This document shows positions 26,537-35,395 of a stretch of 64,000 bases of DNA, in pieces (the stretch's first letter is position 1; every line of letters begins with the position of its first letter). Position numbers and translations under genes: made by a program. Origin of the DNA: Leifsonia xyli (GTDB taxonomy: Bacteria > Actinomycetota > Actinomycetes > Actinomycetales > Microbacteriaceae); the NCBI GenBank assembly GCA_003243275.1, contig QFQR01000002.1:496001-560000 (forward strand), written 5' to 3'. The notes under the pieces are model-generated. The model worked only from the letters and a program-made list of their open reading frames with translations, made no database searches and had not been told where the DNA came from.

Positions 26537-27718
26537 ATGAGGAGCATCTCCCGCGGACGGCGCGCAGCCACCGCATCCATCACGGCGATCGGTGCGATCG
26601 CCCTGCTCGCCGCCTGCGGCACGAGCGGCAGCCCGGGCGGCGGGAAGGCCTCAGAGCAGACCACGCTCGGCGATCTCGAGAAGTCGGTGTCGATCCTCGC
26701 CTGGCCCGGCTACGTCGAGGACGGCAGCAACGACCCGACCGTCGACTGGGTCAGCGGATTCGAGAAGAAGACCGGATGCGAGGTCGTCTCCAAGTCCTAC
26801 GGCACCTCCGACGAGGCCGTCAGCCTCATGAAGACGGGCGACTACGACGTGATCGCCGCCTCAGGAGACGCGACGCTGCGTCTCATCGCGGCAGGCGACG
26901 TCGCCCCCGTCAACACCGACCTCATCCCGAGCTACGCGGGCGTCTTCGACTTCCTGAAGAACCAGGCCTGGAACTCGGTCGACGGGCAGTCCTACGGCGT
27001 TCCCCACGGCTACGGCGCCAACCTGCTGCTGTACAACACGGATGTCGTGACCCCCGCCCCGACCTCGTGGAGCGCCGTCTTCGACAAGGCCTCCCCGTAC
27101 GCAGGCAAGGTCACCGCCTACGACTCGCCCATCTACATCGCCGACGCGGCGCTGTACCTCAAGGCCACGCAGCCCGAGCTCGGCATCACGAACCCCTACG
27201 CGCTCGACGAGAAGCAGTTCGCGGCCGCCGTCGACCTGCTGAAGGCGCAGCGCCAGAACATCGGCGAGTACTGGTCCGACTACCTCAAGGAGATCCAGGC
27301 GTTCGAGTCGGGCGACTCGGTCATCGGAACCACCTGGCAGGTCATCCAGAACGTGCTCGCGGGCGAGGTCAGCAACACGGCCGTCGTACTGCCCGAGGAG
27401 GGGGCGACCGGATGGTCGGACACCTGGATGATCGCCTCGAAGGCCAAGGCCCCGAACTGCGCATACGCGTGGCTCGACTGGATCTCGAGCCCCAAGGTCA
27501 ACGCCCAGGCGACCGCCTACTTCGGTGAGGCGCCGTCGAGCCAGAAGGCCTGCGACTACCGCAACGACTGCGAGGCGTACCACGCCGGCGACGCCGACTA
27601 CGCCTCCCAGATCTGGTACTGGACCACGCCGATCGCCAAGTGCCTCGATGGCCGCACCGACGTCACCTGCGTCGACTACGCCAAGTGGACCCAGGCCTGG
27701 TCCGAGATCAAGGGCTGA
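26537..27718 (+). CDS. potD: Polyamine-type ABC transporter substrate-binding lipoprotein
   Basis: A 393-aa lipoprotein with a signal peptide and lipobox LLAAC (Cys near residue 33). The mature protein follows the PotD/PotF fold: SVSILAWPGYVEDG at the first strand, GDYDVIAASGDATLRLIAAG, NQAWNSVDGQSYGVPHGYG at the hinge, and SVIGTTWQVIQNVLAG in the second lobe. Four late Cys residues (CDYRNDCEAY, CLDG, CVDY) may form two disulfides. It delivers ligand to PotB/PotC. GAGAGGAAC precedes the ATG. The aromatic residues needed for polyamine binding appear plausible but cannot be verified by eye. Confidence 0.88.
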   Translation: MRSISRGRRAATASITAIGAIALLAACGTSGSPGGGKASEQTTLGDLEKSVSILAWPGYVEDGSNDPTVDWVSGFEKKTGCEVVSKSYGTSDEAVSLMKTGDYDVIAASGDATLRLIAAGDVAPVNTDLIPSYAGVFDFLKNQAWNSVDGQSYGVPHGYGANLLLYNTDVVTPAPTSWSAVFDKASPYAGKVTAYDSPIYIADAALYLKATQPELGITNPYALDEKQFAAAVDLLKAQRQNIGEYWSDYLKEIQAFESGDSVIGTTWQVIQNVLAGEVSNTAVVLPEEGATGWSDTWMIASKAKAPNCAYAWLDWISSPKVNAQATAYFGEAPSSQKACDYRNDCEAYHAGDADYASQIWYWTTPIAKCLDGRTDVTCVDYAKWTQAWSEIKG

Positions 27719-27720
27719 GC

Positions 27721-28647
27721 TTGACGCTTCGGTCCACACCGTCCGCCGAGGTGGCGCGTCTCGCGCCGCCACCTCGGCGGACGCCGGCGCGCCGGGTCTC
27801 GGCCTTCCTCACCCGGCATCCGCGGGCGCGGCTCGCCCTGCTGCTGACGGCTCCGCTGTTCTGGCTCGTCGTCGTCTACATCGTCGCGCTCCTGCTGCTG
27901 CTCGTGACCGCCTTCTGGACGGTCGACAGCTTCACGGGCGAGATCCGCATCGACTGGACCCTCGACAACATCGTCACCGTCGTGACCGGCGCGCTGTATC
28001 AGACGGTCACGCTGCGCACGGTGGGGGTGGCGCTCGCCGTCACCGCGATCGACGTCGCGCTCGCGCTGCCGATCGCGTTCTTCATGGCCAAGGTCGCCTC
28101 GCCGCGGCTGCAGCGCATCCTCGTGATCGCCGTGCTCATGCCGCTCTGGGCCAGCTACCTCGTGAAGGCCTACGCCTGGCGCTCGGTGCTCTCGCAGGAC
28201 GGCATCCTCGAGTGGCTGCTGTCGCCGCTCGGACTGCACACCCCCGGCTACGGCCTGGAGGCGACCATCATCACGCTCTCCTACCTGTGGTTGCCGTACG
28301 TGATCCTGCCGATCTACGCGGGGCTCGAGCGGGTGCCCGACTCGCTGCTGGAGGCATCCGCCGACCTCGGGGGCGGCACCTGGCGCACGGTGCGCAGCGT
28401 CGTGCTGCCGCTCGCGCTCCCGGCGATCATCGCGGGCACCATCTTCAGCTTCTCGCTGTCGCTCGGCGACTACATCACCGTCAACATCGTGGGCGGGGCG
28501 AGTCAGATGCTCGGCAACCTCGTCGACACGAACGTCGGGGCCGCCAACAACCTGCCGCTCGCTGCGGCGATCGCGCTCATCCCGATCGTGATCATCTTCG
28601 GCTATCTCGCGCTCGTGCGTCGCACGGGTGCGCTGAACAACCTGTAG
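27721..28647 (+). CDS. potB: Polyamine-type ABC transporter permease PotB
   Basis: A permease of ~308 aa with six predicted transmembrane helices and the EAA loop EASADLGGGTWRTVRSVVLP. TTG at 27721, two bases after the potD stop, is the most upstream start that does not overlap potD; an AAGGG lies ~7 bases before it. The N-terminal ~35 residues are basic and cytoplasmic (RSTPSAEVARLAPPPRRTPA). Together with PotC it forms the translocation channel. The start is the only uncertain point. Confidence 0.86.
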   Translation: MTLRSTPSAEVARLAPPPRRTPARRVSAFLTRHPRARLALLLTAPLFWLVVVYIVALLLLLVTAFWTVDSFTGEIRIDWTLDNIVTVVTGALYQTVTLRTVGVALAVTAIDVALALPIAFFMAKVASPRLQRILVIAVLMPLWASYLVKAYAWRSVLSQDGILEWLLSPLGLHTPGYGLEATIITLSYLWLPYVILPIYAGLERVPDSLLEASADLGGGTWRTVRSVVLPLALPAIIAGTIFSFSLSLGDYITVNIVGGASQMLGNLVDTNVGAANNLPLAAAIALIPIVIIFGYLALVRRTGALNNL

Positions 28648-28656
28648 GGAACGCGG

Positions 28657-29457
28657 ATGAGACTGGGACGAGCGAGCCGGGTCACCCTCGGTGTGGTGAC
28701 CGCCGCGATCCTCGTGGTCGTGTACGTGCCCCTGCTGGTCGTGCTCGCGAACTCGTTCTCGACCTCGACCTCGCTCTCGTGGCCGCCGCCGGGCTTCACG
28801 CTCGAGTGGTGGGGGCGCGCGTTCCGCAGCGAGGGTGCGCTCGACGCGGTGACCACGAGCGTGCTCGTCGCGGTCGTCTCGACCGGGATCGCCCTCGTGC
28901 TCGGCACCCTCATCTCACTGGCGCTGCAGCGCTTCGCGTTCTTCGGTCGGGATGCCGTGTCGCTCCTGGTGATCCTGCCGATCGCGCTGCCCGGCATCAT
29001 CACCGGCATCGCGCTCAACAACTTCTTCCGCACCATCGCCGGTGTGCCGTTGTCGATCTGGACGGTCATCATCGCCCACGCGACCTTCTGCATCGTGACC
29101 GTGTTCAACAACGTCATCGCGCGGCTGCGGCGCCTCGGCACCAACCTCGAGGAGGCATCCGCGGATCTCGGTGCGGGCGTCTGGACGACGTTCCGGCTGG
29201 TCACCTTCCCGCAGCTGCGCTCGGCGCTGCTCGCCGGCGGGCTGTTGGCGTTCGCCTTGAGCTTCGACGAGATCATCGTGACGACCTTCACGGCCGGATC
29301 GGGGGTGACGACCCTGCCGATCTTCATCCTCAACAACATGTTCCGCCCGAACCAGGCGCCGATCGTCGCGGTCATCGCCGTCGTGCTCGTCGTCGTGTCG
29401 ATCGTGCCGATCTACATCGCGCAGCGGCTCTCCGGCTCGGAGCAGACCCGCCGCTGA
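28657..29457 (+). CDS. potC: Polyamine-type ABC transporter permease PotC
   Basis: A 266-aa permease with six transmembrane helices. The first (LGVVTAAILVVVYVPLLVVL) is followed by the PotC-typical SFSTSTSLSWPPPGFTLEWW, and the EAA loop reads EEASADLGAGVWTTFRLVTF. It is the last gene of the potADBC operon, 9 bases after potB, and ends four bases short of the convergent MarR gene. The hairpin CGCTGA-GGCG-TCAGCG (29452-29467) covers the stop. Confidence 0.9.
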   Translation: MRLGRASRVTLGVVTAAILVVVYVPLLVVLANSFSTSTSLSWPPPGFTLEWWGRAFRSEGALDAVTTSVLVAVVSTGIALVLGTLISLALQRFAFFGRDAVSLLVILPIALPGIITGIALNNFFRTIAGVPLSIWTVIIAHATFCIVTVFNNVIARLRRLGTNLEEASADLGAGVWTTFRLVTFPQLRSALLAGGLLAFALSFDEIIVTTFTAGSGVTTLPIFILNNMFRPNQAPIVAVIAVVLVVVSIVPIYIAQRLSGSEQTRR

Positions 29458-29467
29458 GGCGTCAGCG
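29452..29467. terminator. Short convergent hairpin potC/marR
   Basis: A 6-bp perfect stem with a GGCG loop lies exactly between the convergent stops. It is short and lacks a T-run, so its strength is doubtful. Confidence 0.35.
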
Positions 29468-29959
29468 CTCGGCGTCGGCGTCGAGCGCGTCGGCGAAGGC
29501 GAGCGCGTCGTCGGTCAGGCGGGCCAGCATCCCGGTGAGCGCGGCCACCTCCGCGTCGCTCCAGGATGCGGTGAGCCGGCGCATCATGTCGTCGCCGAGC
29601 CGGTAGAGCTCGTGCGTCGTCTCGCGCCCCTCCGGGGTGAGCTCGAGCAGCGCGGCACGGCCGTCGGCGGGGTCCGCCCCGGTGGTCAGGAGCCCGCGCT
29701 CGCGGAGCCGGGCGGCCGCCTTCGTGATGCTCGGCGCGCCGATGCCGATCTCGACGGCGAGCACCCCCGGTCGGGTCGGGCCGCGGAATCCGAGCTCCCA
29801 CAGCATCCGGCTCTCGGTGACGCCGAGGCCCGTTCCCGTGGTCGACACGATGCCGCTGCGGAAGCGGGGCGAGCCCCACAGCTCCATGAGGGTGGCGAGG
29901 CGGCGCGCCAGCTCGAGCTCGTAGCCGAGCTCACCGGCGTCCGCGACATCCACCTGCAC
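29462..29959 (-). CDS. MarR-family transcriptional regulator
   Basis: A 165-aa winged-helix regulator: dimerisation helices at both ends, recognition region GIGAPSITKAAARLRERGL and wing TTGADPADGRAALLELTPEG. It is divergent from an SDR gene, with a shared 63-base intergenic region that contains a 29-base dyad (29983-30011), so it most likely represses the SDR and itself. The ligand is unknown. The start at 29959 gives a normal-length MarR protein. Confidence 0.86.
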   Translation of the reverse strand: MQVDVADAGELGYELELARRLATLMELWGSPRFRSGIVSTTGTGLGVTESRMLWELGFRGPTRPGVLAVEIGIGAPSITKAAARLRERGLLTTGADPADGRAALLELTPEGRETTHELYRLGDDMMRRLTASWSDAEVAALTGMLARLTDDALAFADALDADAER

Positions 29960-29982
29960 GAGACCACGCTAGCGGGCGTATC

Positions 29983-30011
29983 CTTTCTCCGGGAAAGTTT
30001 CCCACGGAAAG
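29983..30011. promoter_or_regulatory. MarR-type operator between marR and SDR
   Basis: CTTTCtccGGGAAA-G-TTTCCCacgGAAAG is a 29-base dyad with 14-base arms, matched except for the inner triplets. It lies 11 bases before the SDR start and overlaps its ribosome-binding region, a typical repressor position. Confidence 0.6.
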
Positions 30012-30022
30012 GAAAACGGACG

Positions 30023-30769
30023 ATGTCGTTCGAAGGAAAGGTCGCCCTCGTCACCGGTGGCGCATCCGGAATCGGTGAGGCCACCGCCAAGCTGCTCGCG
30101 GCGAAGGGTGCGAAGGTGCTCGTGGCCGACGTCACCGACGACGCGGGCGCCCGCGTCGTCGCCGAGATCGAGGCGGCGGGCGGCACCGCGCGCTTCGTGC
30201 GCCTCGACGTGACCGACGGCGCCGCATCCGCTGCCGCCGTGCAGCTCGCCGTCGACACCTGGGGTGGGCTGCACTACGCCGCCAACATCGCCGGCATCGG
30301 CCACGTGCCCTCGCGTCTCCACGACATGGAGGAGAAGACCTGGGACCTCATCATGAACGTCGACCTGAAGAGCGTCTGGCTCTGCATGAAGGCCGAGCTC
30401 GCCCACTTCCTCGAGAACGGCGGCGGCGCGATCGTCAACATGGCCTCCGTCGCCGGCACGCGCGCGACACCCGGCCAGCCCGCCTACGCGGTTGCGAAGT
30501 CGGGGGTCATCGCGCTCACCCGGCAGGCCGCCATCGAGTACGCGACCGACAACATCCGCGTCAACGCGATCGCACCGGGCGTCATCAACACGCCTGCCGT
30601 CGCGGGACTCCCGGACGACGTGCGTGCCATGTACGCCTCGGGGCAGCCCGGAGGCCGCATCGGCGAGCCGATCGAGGTCGCCAACACGGTCGCCTGGCTG
30701 CTCTCCGACGAGGCCTCCTTCGTGTCGGGGCTCACCCATCTCACCGACGGAGCCTGGTCGGCGCGCTGA
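30023..30769 (+). CDS. Short-chain dehydrogenase/reductase
   Basis: A classical SDR of 248 aa: TGGASGIGEAT cofactor loop, an acidic ADVTDD that favours NAD, NIAGIG, catalytic Ser in NMASVAG, YAVAK and the C-terminal HLTDGAWSAR. The substrate is unknown. Overexpression on MarR ligand binding is the likely physiology, for example detoxification or catabolism. GGAAAGGAAAACGG gives a strong Shine-Dalgarno. It is not co-transcribed with the following Ole-like cluster, since a 22-bp perfect hairpin intervenes. Confidence 0.87.
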   Translation: MSFEGKVALVTGGASGIGEATAKLLAAKGAKVLVADVTDDAGARVVAEIEAAGGTARFVRLDVTDGAASAAAVQLAVDTWGGLHYAANIAGIGHVPSRLHDMEEKTWDLIMNVDLKSVWLCMKAELAHFLENGGGAIVNMASVAGTRATPGQPAYAVAKSGVIALTRQAAIEYATDNIRVNAIAPGVINTPAVAGLPDDVRAMYASGQPGGRIGEPIEVANTVAWLLSDEASFVSGLTHLTDGAWSAR

Positions 30770-30790
30770 CCCCGGCGCTCACGACCTCCC

Positions 30791-30850
30791 TGTTGCGGTT
30801 TCGGCGCTATGTTGCCCGCGCGCGGCGCACATAGCGCCGAAACCGCAACA
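30791..30850. terminator. Long perfect hairpin after SDR
   Basis: Arms 30791-30812 and 30829-30850 are perfectly complementary over 22 bases with a 16-base GC-rich loop. There is no T-tract. It separates the SDR unit from the Ole-like cluster. Arm length and geometry match the hairpins at 4185 and 43258, while the sequences are unrelated. Confidence 0.65.
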
Positions 30851-30907
30851 CTCGCGGCGCACGGGCGCGGTACGGATGCGGCTCGCGCGCTGGGTAGGCT
30901 CGCATCC

Positions 30908-31918
30908 GTGCCGCAGCCCGTCTCCACCCGCATCGCCGGGCTCGGAGTGCACCTCCCGGATCGGATGCGCACCACCGCGGAGACCGAGGTCGAGCTGCGG
31001 CGGCGCAACGCGGGAGTGCGGCTGCCGACCGGCCTCATCCGCCGGATGACGGGCGTCGAGACCGTGCACCTGCGGCCCGAAGGATGGGACGCCTCCGATC
31101 TCGCGGTCGCCGCCGCCCGCGAGGCGCTCGCCGAATCGCCGGGCGGGATCGACCTGCTGCTCTTCGCCTCCGCGAGCCAAGACCTCGTCGAGCCGGCCAC
31201 GAGCCACATCGTCGCCGCGAAGCTCGGCCTCGACGTGCCCGTCATGGACATCAAGAACGCCTGCAACTCGGTCGTCAACGCGATGCAGGTGGCCGACGCG
31301 CTCATCCGCACCGGGCAGCACCGGCGGGTGCTCATCGCGAGCGGCGAGGCGCCGACCGTCGCGGTGCGCTGGGAGCTCGACAGTCACGAGCGCTTCCTCC
31401 GCTCCTTCCCCGGCTACACGATGAGCGACGGCGGCGCGGCGCTCGTGCTGGAGGCATCCGACGATGCCGCCGGCGGCATCCGCTCGACCCGCTTCCAGGC
31501 CGTCTCCCGGCACTGGGACATCGGCACGCTGCCCGGGGGCGGCACCATGCGCCCGCGCGACCTCGACGCCGAGTACTTCGACATGGACGGCCACGGCCTG
31601 CAGCAGGCCTTCCTCGAACTCGGACCCGAGCCCGTGCTCGGCCTCCTGCGCGACCGCGGCCTCAGCTGGGACGACTTCGACCTCGTCGCCATCCACCAGG
31701 TCGCCCTGCCCTTCCTGCCGCCGATCTTCGAGCGCCTCGGGGTGCCGGGCGATCGCACCGTCATCACCGTGCGGGACCACGGCAACCTCGCCTCGGTGAC
31801 CCTGCCGCTGCAGCTCAAGCTCGCCCGCGAACGCGGGATGCTGCGGGAGGGCTCGCGCGTGCTGCTCATCGGGCTCGCGGGCGGCATCTCGCTCGGCCTC
31901 GTCGAGGTGGTGTGGTGA
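30908..31918 (+). CDS. Thiolase-superfamily ketoacyl synthase III-like enzyme (OleA-like)
   Basis: A 336-aa FabH/OleA-type condensing enzyme. The Cys-His-Asn triad is complete: Cys119 (MDIKNACNSVV), His263 (AIHQVA) and Asn293 (DHGNLASVT). The NACNSV context, rather than the AACSG common in FabH, and the following OleC- and OleD-like genes suggest head-to-head condensation of two acyl thioesters (OleA reaction) rather than fatty-acid initiation. A FabH-like role in a small secondary pathway remains possible. GTG 30908 is chosen because upstream in-frame sequence overlaps the hairpin. The stop overlaps the next gene (GTGA). Confidence 0.75.
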   Translation: MPQPVSTRIAGLGVHLPDRMRTTAETEVELRRRNAGVRLPTGLIRRMTGVETVHLRPEGWDASDLAVAAAREALAESPGGIDLLLFASASQDLVEPATSHIVAAKLGLDVPVMDIKNACNSVVNAMQVADALIRTGQHRRVLIASGEAPTVAVRWELDSHERFLRSFPGYTMSDGGAALVLEASDDAAGGIRSTRFQAVSRHWDIGTLPGGGTMRPRDLDAEYFDMDGHGLQQAFLELGPEPVLGLLRDRGLSWDDFDLVAIHQVALPFLPPIFERLGVPGDRTVITVRDHGNLASVTLPLQLKLARERGMLREGSRVLLIGLAGGISLGLVEVVW

Positions 31919-32685
31919 GCCGGCTCGCGGTCGTCGTTCCCGTCTACCAGGAGGCCGCGGGCATCGGGCCGACCCTGCTCGCGCTCGCGGCGCAGCGGGA
32001 TGCCGACATCGACGTCGTCTTCGTCGACAACGGGTGCAGCGACGGCTCGGCCGACGTCATCCGGGCCTTCGCCGAGGCGCGCGGCCTCAGCCGCTGGCGG
32101 GTGATCGAGGAGCCGCAGAAGGGCACGGGCGCCGCCGCCGACACCGGCATGCGCGCCGCGATCGAGGCCGGCGCGACGCTGCTGGCCCGCACGGATGCCG
32201 ACTGCCTGCCCCGGGAGGACTGGACCGCCGCCGTGCGCCGCGCGCTCACCCCGCGGGGCTCGGGCGGGCTCGGGCTGCGACTCGTCGGCGGCGAGCTCCT
32301 CGCGCGGCGGGATGAGGGGGTGCGGTGGCCGACGCGGGCGCTGCTGCGCGCGGCGGTGCACCTCGCGGAGGCCTTCGGCCGCATCCGTCCCGGCAACCGC
32401 GGCGAAGGCTACCTCGGCCCCTATCTGATGGCGGCCGGTTGCAACGTCGGCATCACGGCCGAGCTCTATCTCGCCGCAGGCGGCTTCCCGCGCACCGCGA
32501 TCGAAGACCTCCACGAGGACCGCGCCCTCGTGAACGCCGTGCGCCGCATCACGCCCGACTACGCGCGCCGAGCGGATGTCGTGGTCTACGGCTCCAGCCG
32601 TCGCGTGCGCGCGTGGGGGCTGCGGCGCACCCTGCTCTGGTACAAGGACCACGCGTATCGTCCCGAGGTGGTCGACATCCGATGA
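31915..32685 (+). CDS. Family 2 glycosyltransferase
   Basis: A 256-aa GT-A fold enzyme with no membrane helices. It has the N-terminal AVVVPVYQEAAGIG, FVDNGCSDGS, the metal-binding DxD-type motif in ARTDADCLP, and a late acceptor-side EDLHEDRALV. It overlaps both neighbours by four bases (GTGA, ATGA), so it belongs to the Ole-like cluster and could glycosylate the lipid product or an intermediate. The sugar donor is not predictable. The C-terminus (LRRTLLWYKDHAY) is basic and may be membrane-associated. Confidence 0.82.
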   Translation: MSRLAVVVPVYQEAAGIGPTLLALAAQRDADIDVVFVDNGCSDGSADVIRAFAEARGLSRWRVIEEPQKGTGAAADTGMRAAIEAGATLLARTDADCLPREDWTAAVRRALTPRGSGGLGLRLVGGELLARRDEGVRWPTRALLRAAVHLAEAFGRIRPGNRGEGYLGPYLMAAGCNVGITAELYLAAGGFPRTAIEDLHEDRALVNAVRRITPDYARRADVVVYGSSRRVRAWGLRRTLLWYKDHAYRPEVVDIR

Positions 32686-33836
32686 CCGCGGGGAGTGCCG
32701 CGCGCGCCACCCGCCGCGACCGCGCCGTGGTGCGGGCGGCGCATCCGTTCGCCTTCCCGCTCGTGTCGGCGATCCCGGGGCCCGCGCGCCGGGTGCCGGG
32801 ACTCGGCGTGGTGGTGAAGGACGCCGCCCTGTTGCGCGGCGTGCTGCTGGACTCCGCCCACTTCAGCAAGAACGGCCCCGGCGCACCCAGCGAGCTCTGG
32901 ACGCCCGTGCTCGGCGAGAAGGTGCTGCTCAACATGGAGGGCGCCGACCACCTGGCCCTGCGCAGGCAGCTCACACCGCTGTTCTCGCCCACCTTCGTCG
33001 ACGGCTTCGTCACCGAGAGCCTCGGGGCTCAGACCTCGGCGCTGGCCGATTCGCTCGCCGCGGGGGAGTCGATCGACCTCGTCGCGCACGCCCGCAGCGC
33101 GGCGAGCAACGTGATCTCCCGGCTCGTGGGCCTCGACGAGCGCGCCTTCGACGAGCGGATGTTCGCCCGCGTCTCGGCCGTCACCGGTTACGTCACGCTC
33201 GCCAAGCCGCGCCTCGGCGAGCGGCAGCTCGCATCCGCCCGCGCGATCCTCGGTGAGCTGGGTGAGCACGCCGCACGCGCCTACGCGGGTGACGGATCGA
33301 CCGTGCCGGGCCGGATGCGCGCCCTCGGCCTCGCGGAGCGGGAGGCGCTGGGGGCGGTCGGCGCGTTCGTGCTGACCGGCACCGAGACGATCGTGTCGTA
33401 TCTGCCGCGGCTCGTGGCGCTGCTGGTCGACTCGGGCTGGCACGCGCGGCTCGCCGCCGACCCCGCGCTGATCGACGCCGCGATCGCCGAGGGGCTGCGG
33501 GTGACCACCCCCTCGCCCGTCATGCTGCGCGCGGTGACGGCGCCGACGCGCATCGGGGAGGTCGCGGTGCGGCCGGGCGACCGCGTCATCCTCGGCACCT
33601 ACTGGGCCGACACGGCGCTCGGCGTCTTCGACCCGGATGCGCACCCTGCGGCATCCCTCAAACAGCTCTGGTTCGGCGCGGGCGCGCACTACTGTCTCGG
33701 AGCCCCGCTCGCGATGGCCCAGATCCGGCTCGCGCTCGAGGTGCTGCTCGCCCACCCGGGGCTGCGCATCGAGCGCCGCCGTGCCGCCCGCGGGGTGCTC
33801 ATCCCCTCCTACGCCGAGCTCGTGGTGCGCGCGTGA
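32682..33836 (+). CDS. Cytochrome P450 (first of two)
   Basis: A 384-aa soluble bacterial P450. The heme-thiolate loop is FGAGAHYCLGAPLA, the ExxR is EGLR, and the I-helix oxygen-activation motif is VLTGTETIV. It lies inside the coupled run (ATGA with GT2, GTGA with the ligase), so it most likely hydroxylates the acyl chain or the condensation product. No ferredoxin gene is adjacent, and redox partners must come from elsewhere. The C-terminal end SYAELVVRA is nearly the same as in the second P450 (AYAELVVRKV, 37000-38244), which suggests a common ancestor. Confidence 0.88.
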   Translation: MTAGSAARATRRDRAVVRAAHPFAFPLVSAIPGPARRVPGLGVVVKDAALLRGVLLDSAHFSKNGPGAPSELWTPVLGEKVLLNMEGADHLALRRQLTPLFSPTFVDGFVTESLGAQTSALADSLAAGESIDLVAHARSAASNVISRLVGLDERAFDERMFARVSAVTGYVTLAKPRLGERQLASARAILGELGEHAARAYAGDGSTVPGRMRALGLAEREALGAVGAFVLTGTETIVSYLPRLVALLVDSGWHARLAADPALIDAAIAEGLRVTTPSPVMLRAVTAPTRIGEVAVRPGDRVILGTYWADTALGVFDPDAHPAASLKQLWFGAGAHYCLGAPLAMAQIRLALEVLLAHPGLRIERRRAARGVLIPSYAELVVRA

Positions 33837-35395
33837 GCGACCTGGTGCGGGCGGTGCTCGACGCCTGCGACGCGGCCCAGCCGCACGCCGTCGCGCTCAC
33901 CGCGCGCGGTCGCGACTGGAGCTACCGCGAGCTGGGGCGCCGCATCCGGGCGATCGCGGCGGGCCTGCGCGATGCGGGCCTCGCCCCCGGCGACCGGGTG
34001 CTGTTCTCGGTGCGACCCGGTGCGGATGCGGTGGCGCTCGCCCTCGGCATCGTCGGCGCGGGAGGCACGGTCGTCTTCGCCGACCCCGGTGCGGGCGAGG
34101 CGCTCTTCCGGGCCCGTGCGCAGCTCGCGGCCCCGCGCTGGGTCGCCGCCGAGTCGCTGCTCTACCTGGCGAGCGCGGGCCCGCTGCGCCCGCTCGCCCG
34201 GCGGCGCGGGCTCGAACTCGCCCCCTACGCGCGCCTTGTGCCGGAGGCCCGGCACATCCGCGCGGGGCGTTGGCTGCCGGGGGTGCCGGCTGGCTCCCTC
34301 GGGCTCGACCGGCTGATGCGGGGCGAGGCAGACGGCGTCCGCGCCGGGCACGCCGACGACGAGGCGCTCGTCGTCTTCACCTCAGGCACCACGGATGCGC
34401 CGAAGGCGGTCGTGCACACCCGCGGCTCGCTCGGTGCGGGCCTCGCCGACTTCGCGGCCGGCGTCGGCATCCGCGCGGGCTTGCGGGTGCTCACCGATCA
34501 GCTCATGGTCGGCATCCCGGCGCTCATCGGCGGCGCGCACTGGACGATGCCGGATCCCGGTCTCGACCCCGGCGCCCGCCCCGAGGCGTATCTCGCGCAC
34601 CTGGGGGAGGCCGAGCTGCTGTTCGTGAGCCCCGCCGCGCTCGACGCGATCCTCACCGCGCTCGAGGCGCGCCCCGAGCTCACCCCGGAGCCGGAGACGA
34701 TCGTGCTCGGCGGCGCTCCCGTGCTTCCGCCGCTGCTGCGTCGCACCATCCAGCGGATGCCGCGGGTGCGCATCCGTGCCGTCTACGGCATGACCGAGAT
34801 CCTGCCGGTGGCGATCGCCGACGGCGCCGAGAAGCTCGCCCATGCGGGCGAGGGCGACCCCGTCGGCCGGATCGCGCCGAGCGTCGTCGCCCGCATCGAC
34901 GACGGCGAACTCGTGCTCGCCGGGCCCGGGCTCGCGCGCGGCTACCTCGCGGAGCTTCCCGCGCATCCGCTCGTCGAGTTGCGCACGGGCGACCTCGCCA
35001 CCCTCGACGGCGACCGGCTCGTGCTGCGCGGGCGGGCGAAGGACATGTTCATCCGCGGCACCCAGAACGTCTACCCCGGCCTGTACGAGCCGCTCATCGC
35101 GGGGCTCCCCGGTGTCGCGGATGCCGCGATGGCGGGGGTGCCGGATGCGATCGGAGACGATCGCATCGTCGTCGCGGTGGTGCCGACCGAGGCTCCGCCC
35201 GCCGAGGCGAGCGACACGCATCCGCTCATCGCGGAGCTCGTGCGCCGACTGCCTGGCCTCCTCGACGCGGGAGTGCTCCCGGATGCGGTGGTCGCGCTTC
35301 CCGGTCTCCCGCGTGCGGGCCGGTCACGCAAGCTCGACCGCGCGGCGCTCGCGGCGATGCTCGCGCCGTTCGTGGATGCGGGGGAGCGGTCGTGA
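33833..35395 (+). CDS. AMP-dependent ligase, OleC (beta-lactone synthetase)-like
   Basis: A 520-aa ANL-superfamily enzyme. The adenylation P-loop is FTSGTTDAPKAVVHT, the A5-type motif is YGMTEILPVA, the A7/A8-type Asp motif is RTGDLATLDGD, and the late Lys region is RKLDRAAL. The segments GDRVLFSVRPGADAVAL and FADPGAGEALF, plus 'TE-LPVA', look more like OleC than acetyl/acyl-CoA synthetases. OleC turns the beta-hydroxy acid made by OleA/OleD into a beta-lactone with ATP. An ordinary fatty acyl-AMP/CoA ligase is the alternative. The GTG start overlaps the P450 stop. Confidence 0.78.
   Translation: MSDLVRAVLDACDAAQPHAVALTARGRDWSYRELGRRIRAIAAGLRDAGLAPGDRVLFSVRPGADAVALALGIVGAGGTVVFADPGAGEALFRARAQLAAPRWVAAESLLYLASAGPLRPLARRRGLELAPYARLVPEARHIRAGRWLPGVPAGSLGLDRLMRGEADGVRAGHADDEALVVFTSGTTDAPKAVVHTRGSLGAGLADFAAGVGIRAGLRVLTDQLMVGIPALIGGAHWTMPDPGLDPGARPEAYLAHLGEAELLFVSPAALDAILTALEARPELTPEPETIVLGGAPVLPPLLRRTIQRMPRVRIRAVYGMTEILPVAIADGAEKLAHAGEGDPVGRIAPSVVARIDDGELVLAGPGLARGYLAELPAHPLVELRTGDLATLDGDRLVLRGRAKDMFIRGTQNVYPGLYEPLIAGLPGVADAAMAGVPDAIGDDRIVVAVVPTEAPPAEASDTHPLIAELVRRLPGLLDAGVLPDAVVALPGLPRAGRSRKLDRAALAAMLAPFVDAGERS

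Noticed and set aside
30809..30907. ATG 30809 as start of the OleA-like gene
   Set aside because: It lies inside the 22-bp hairpin and adds a non-homologous 33-residue leader; GTG 30908 gives a normal synthase N-terminus.
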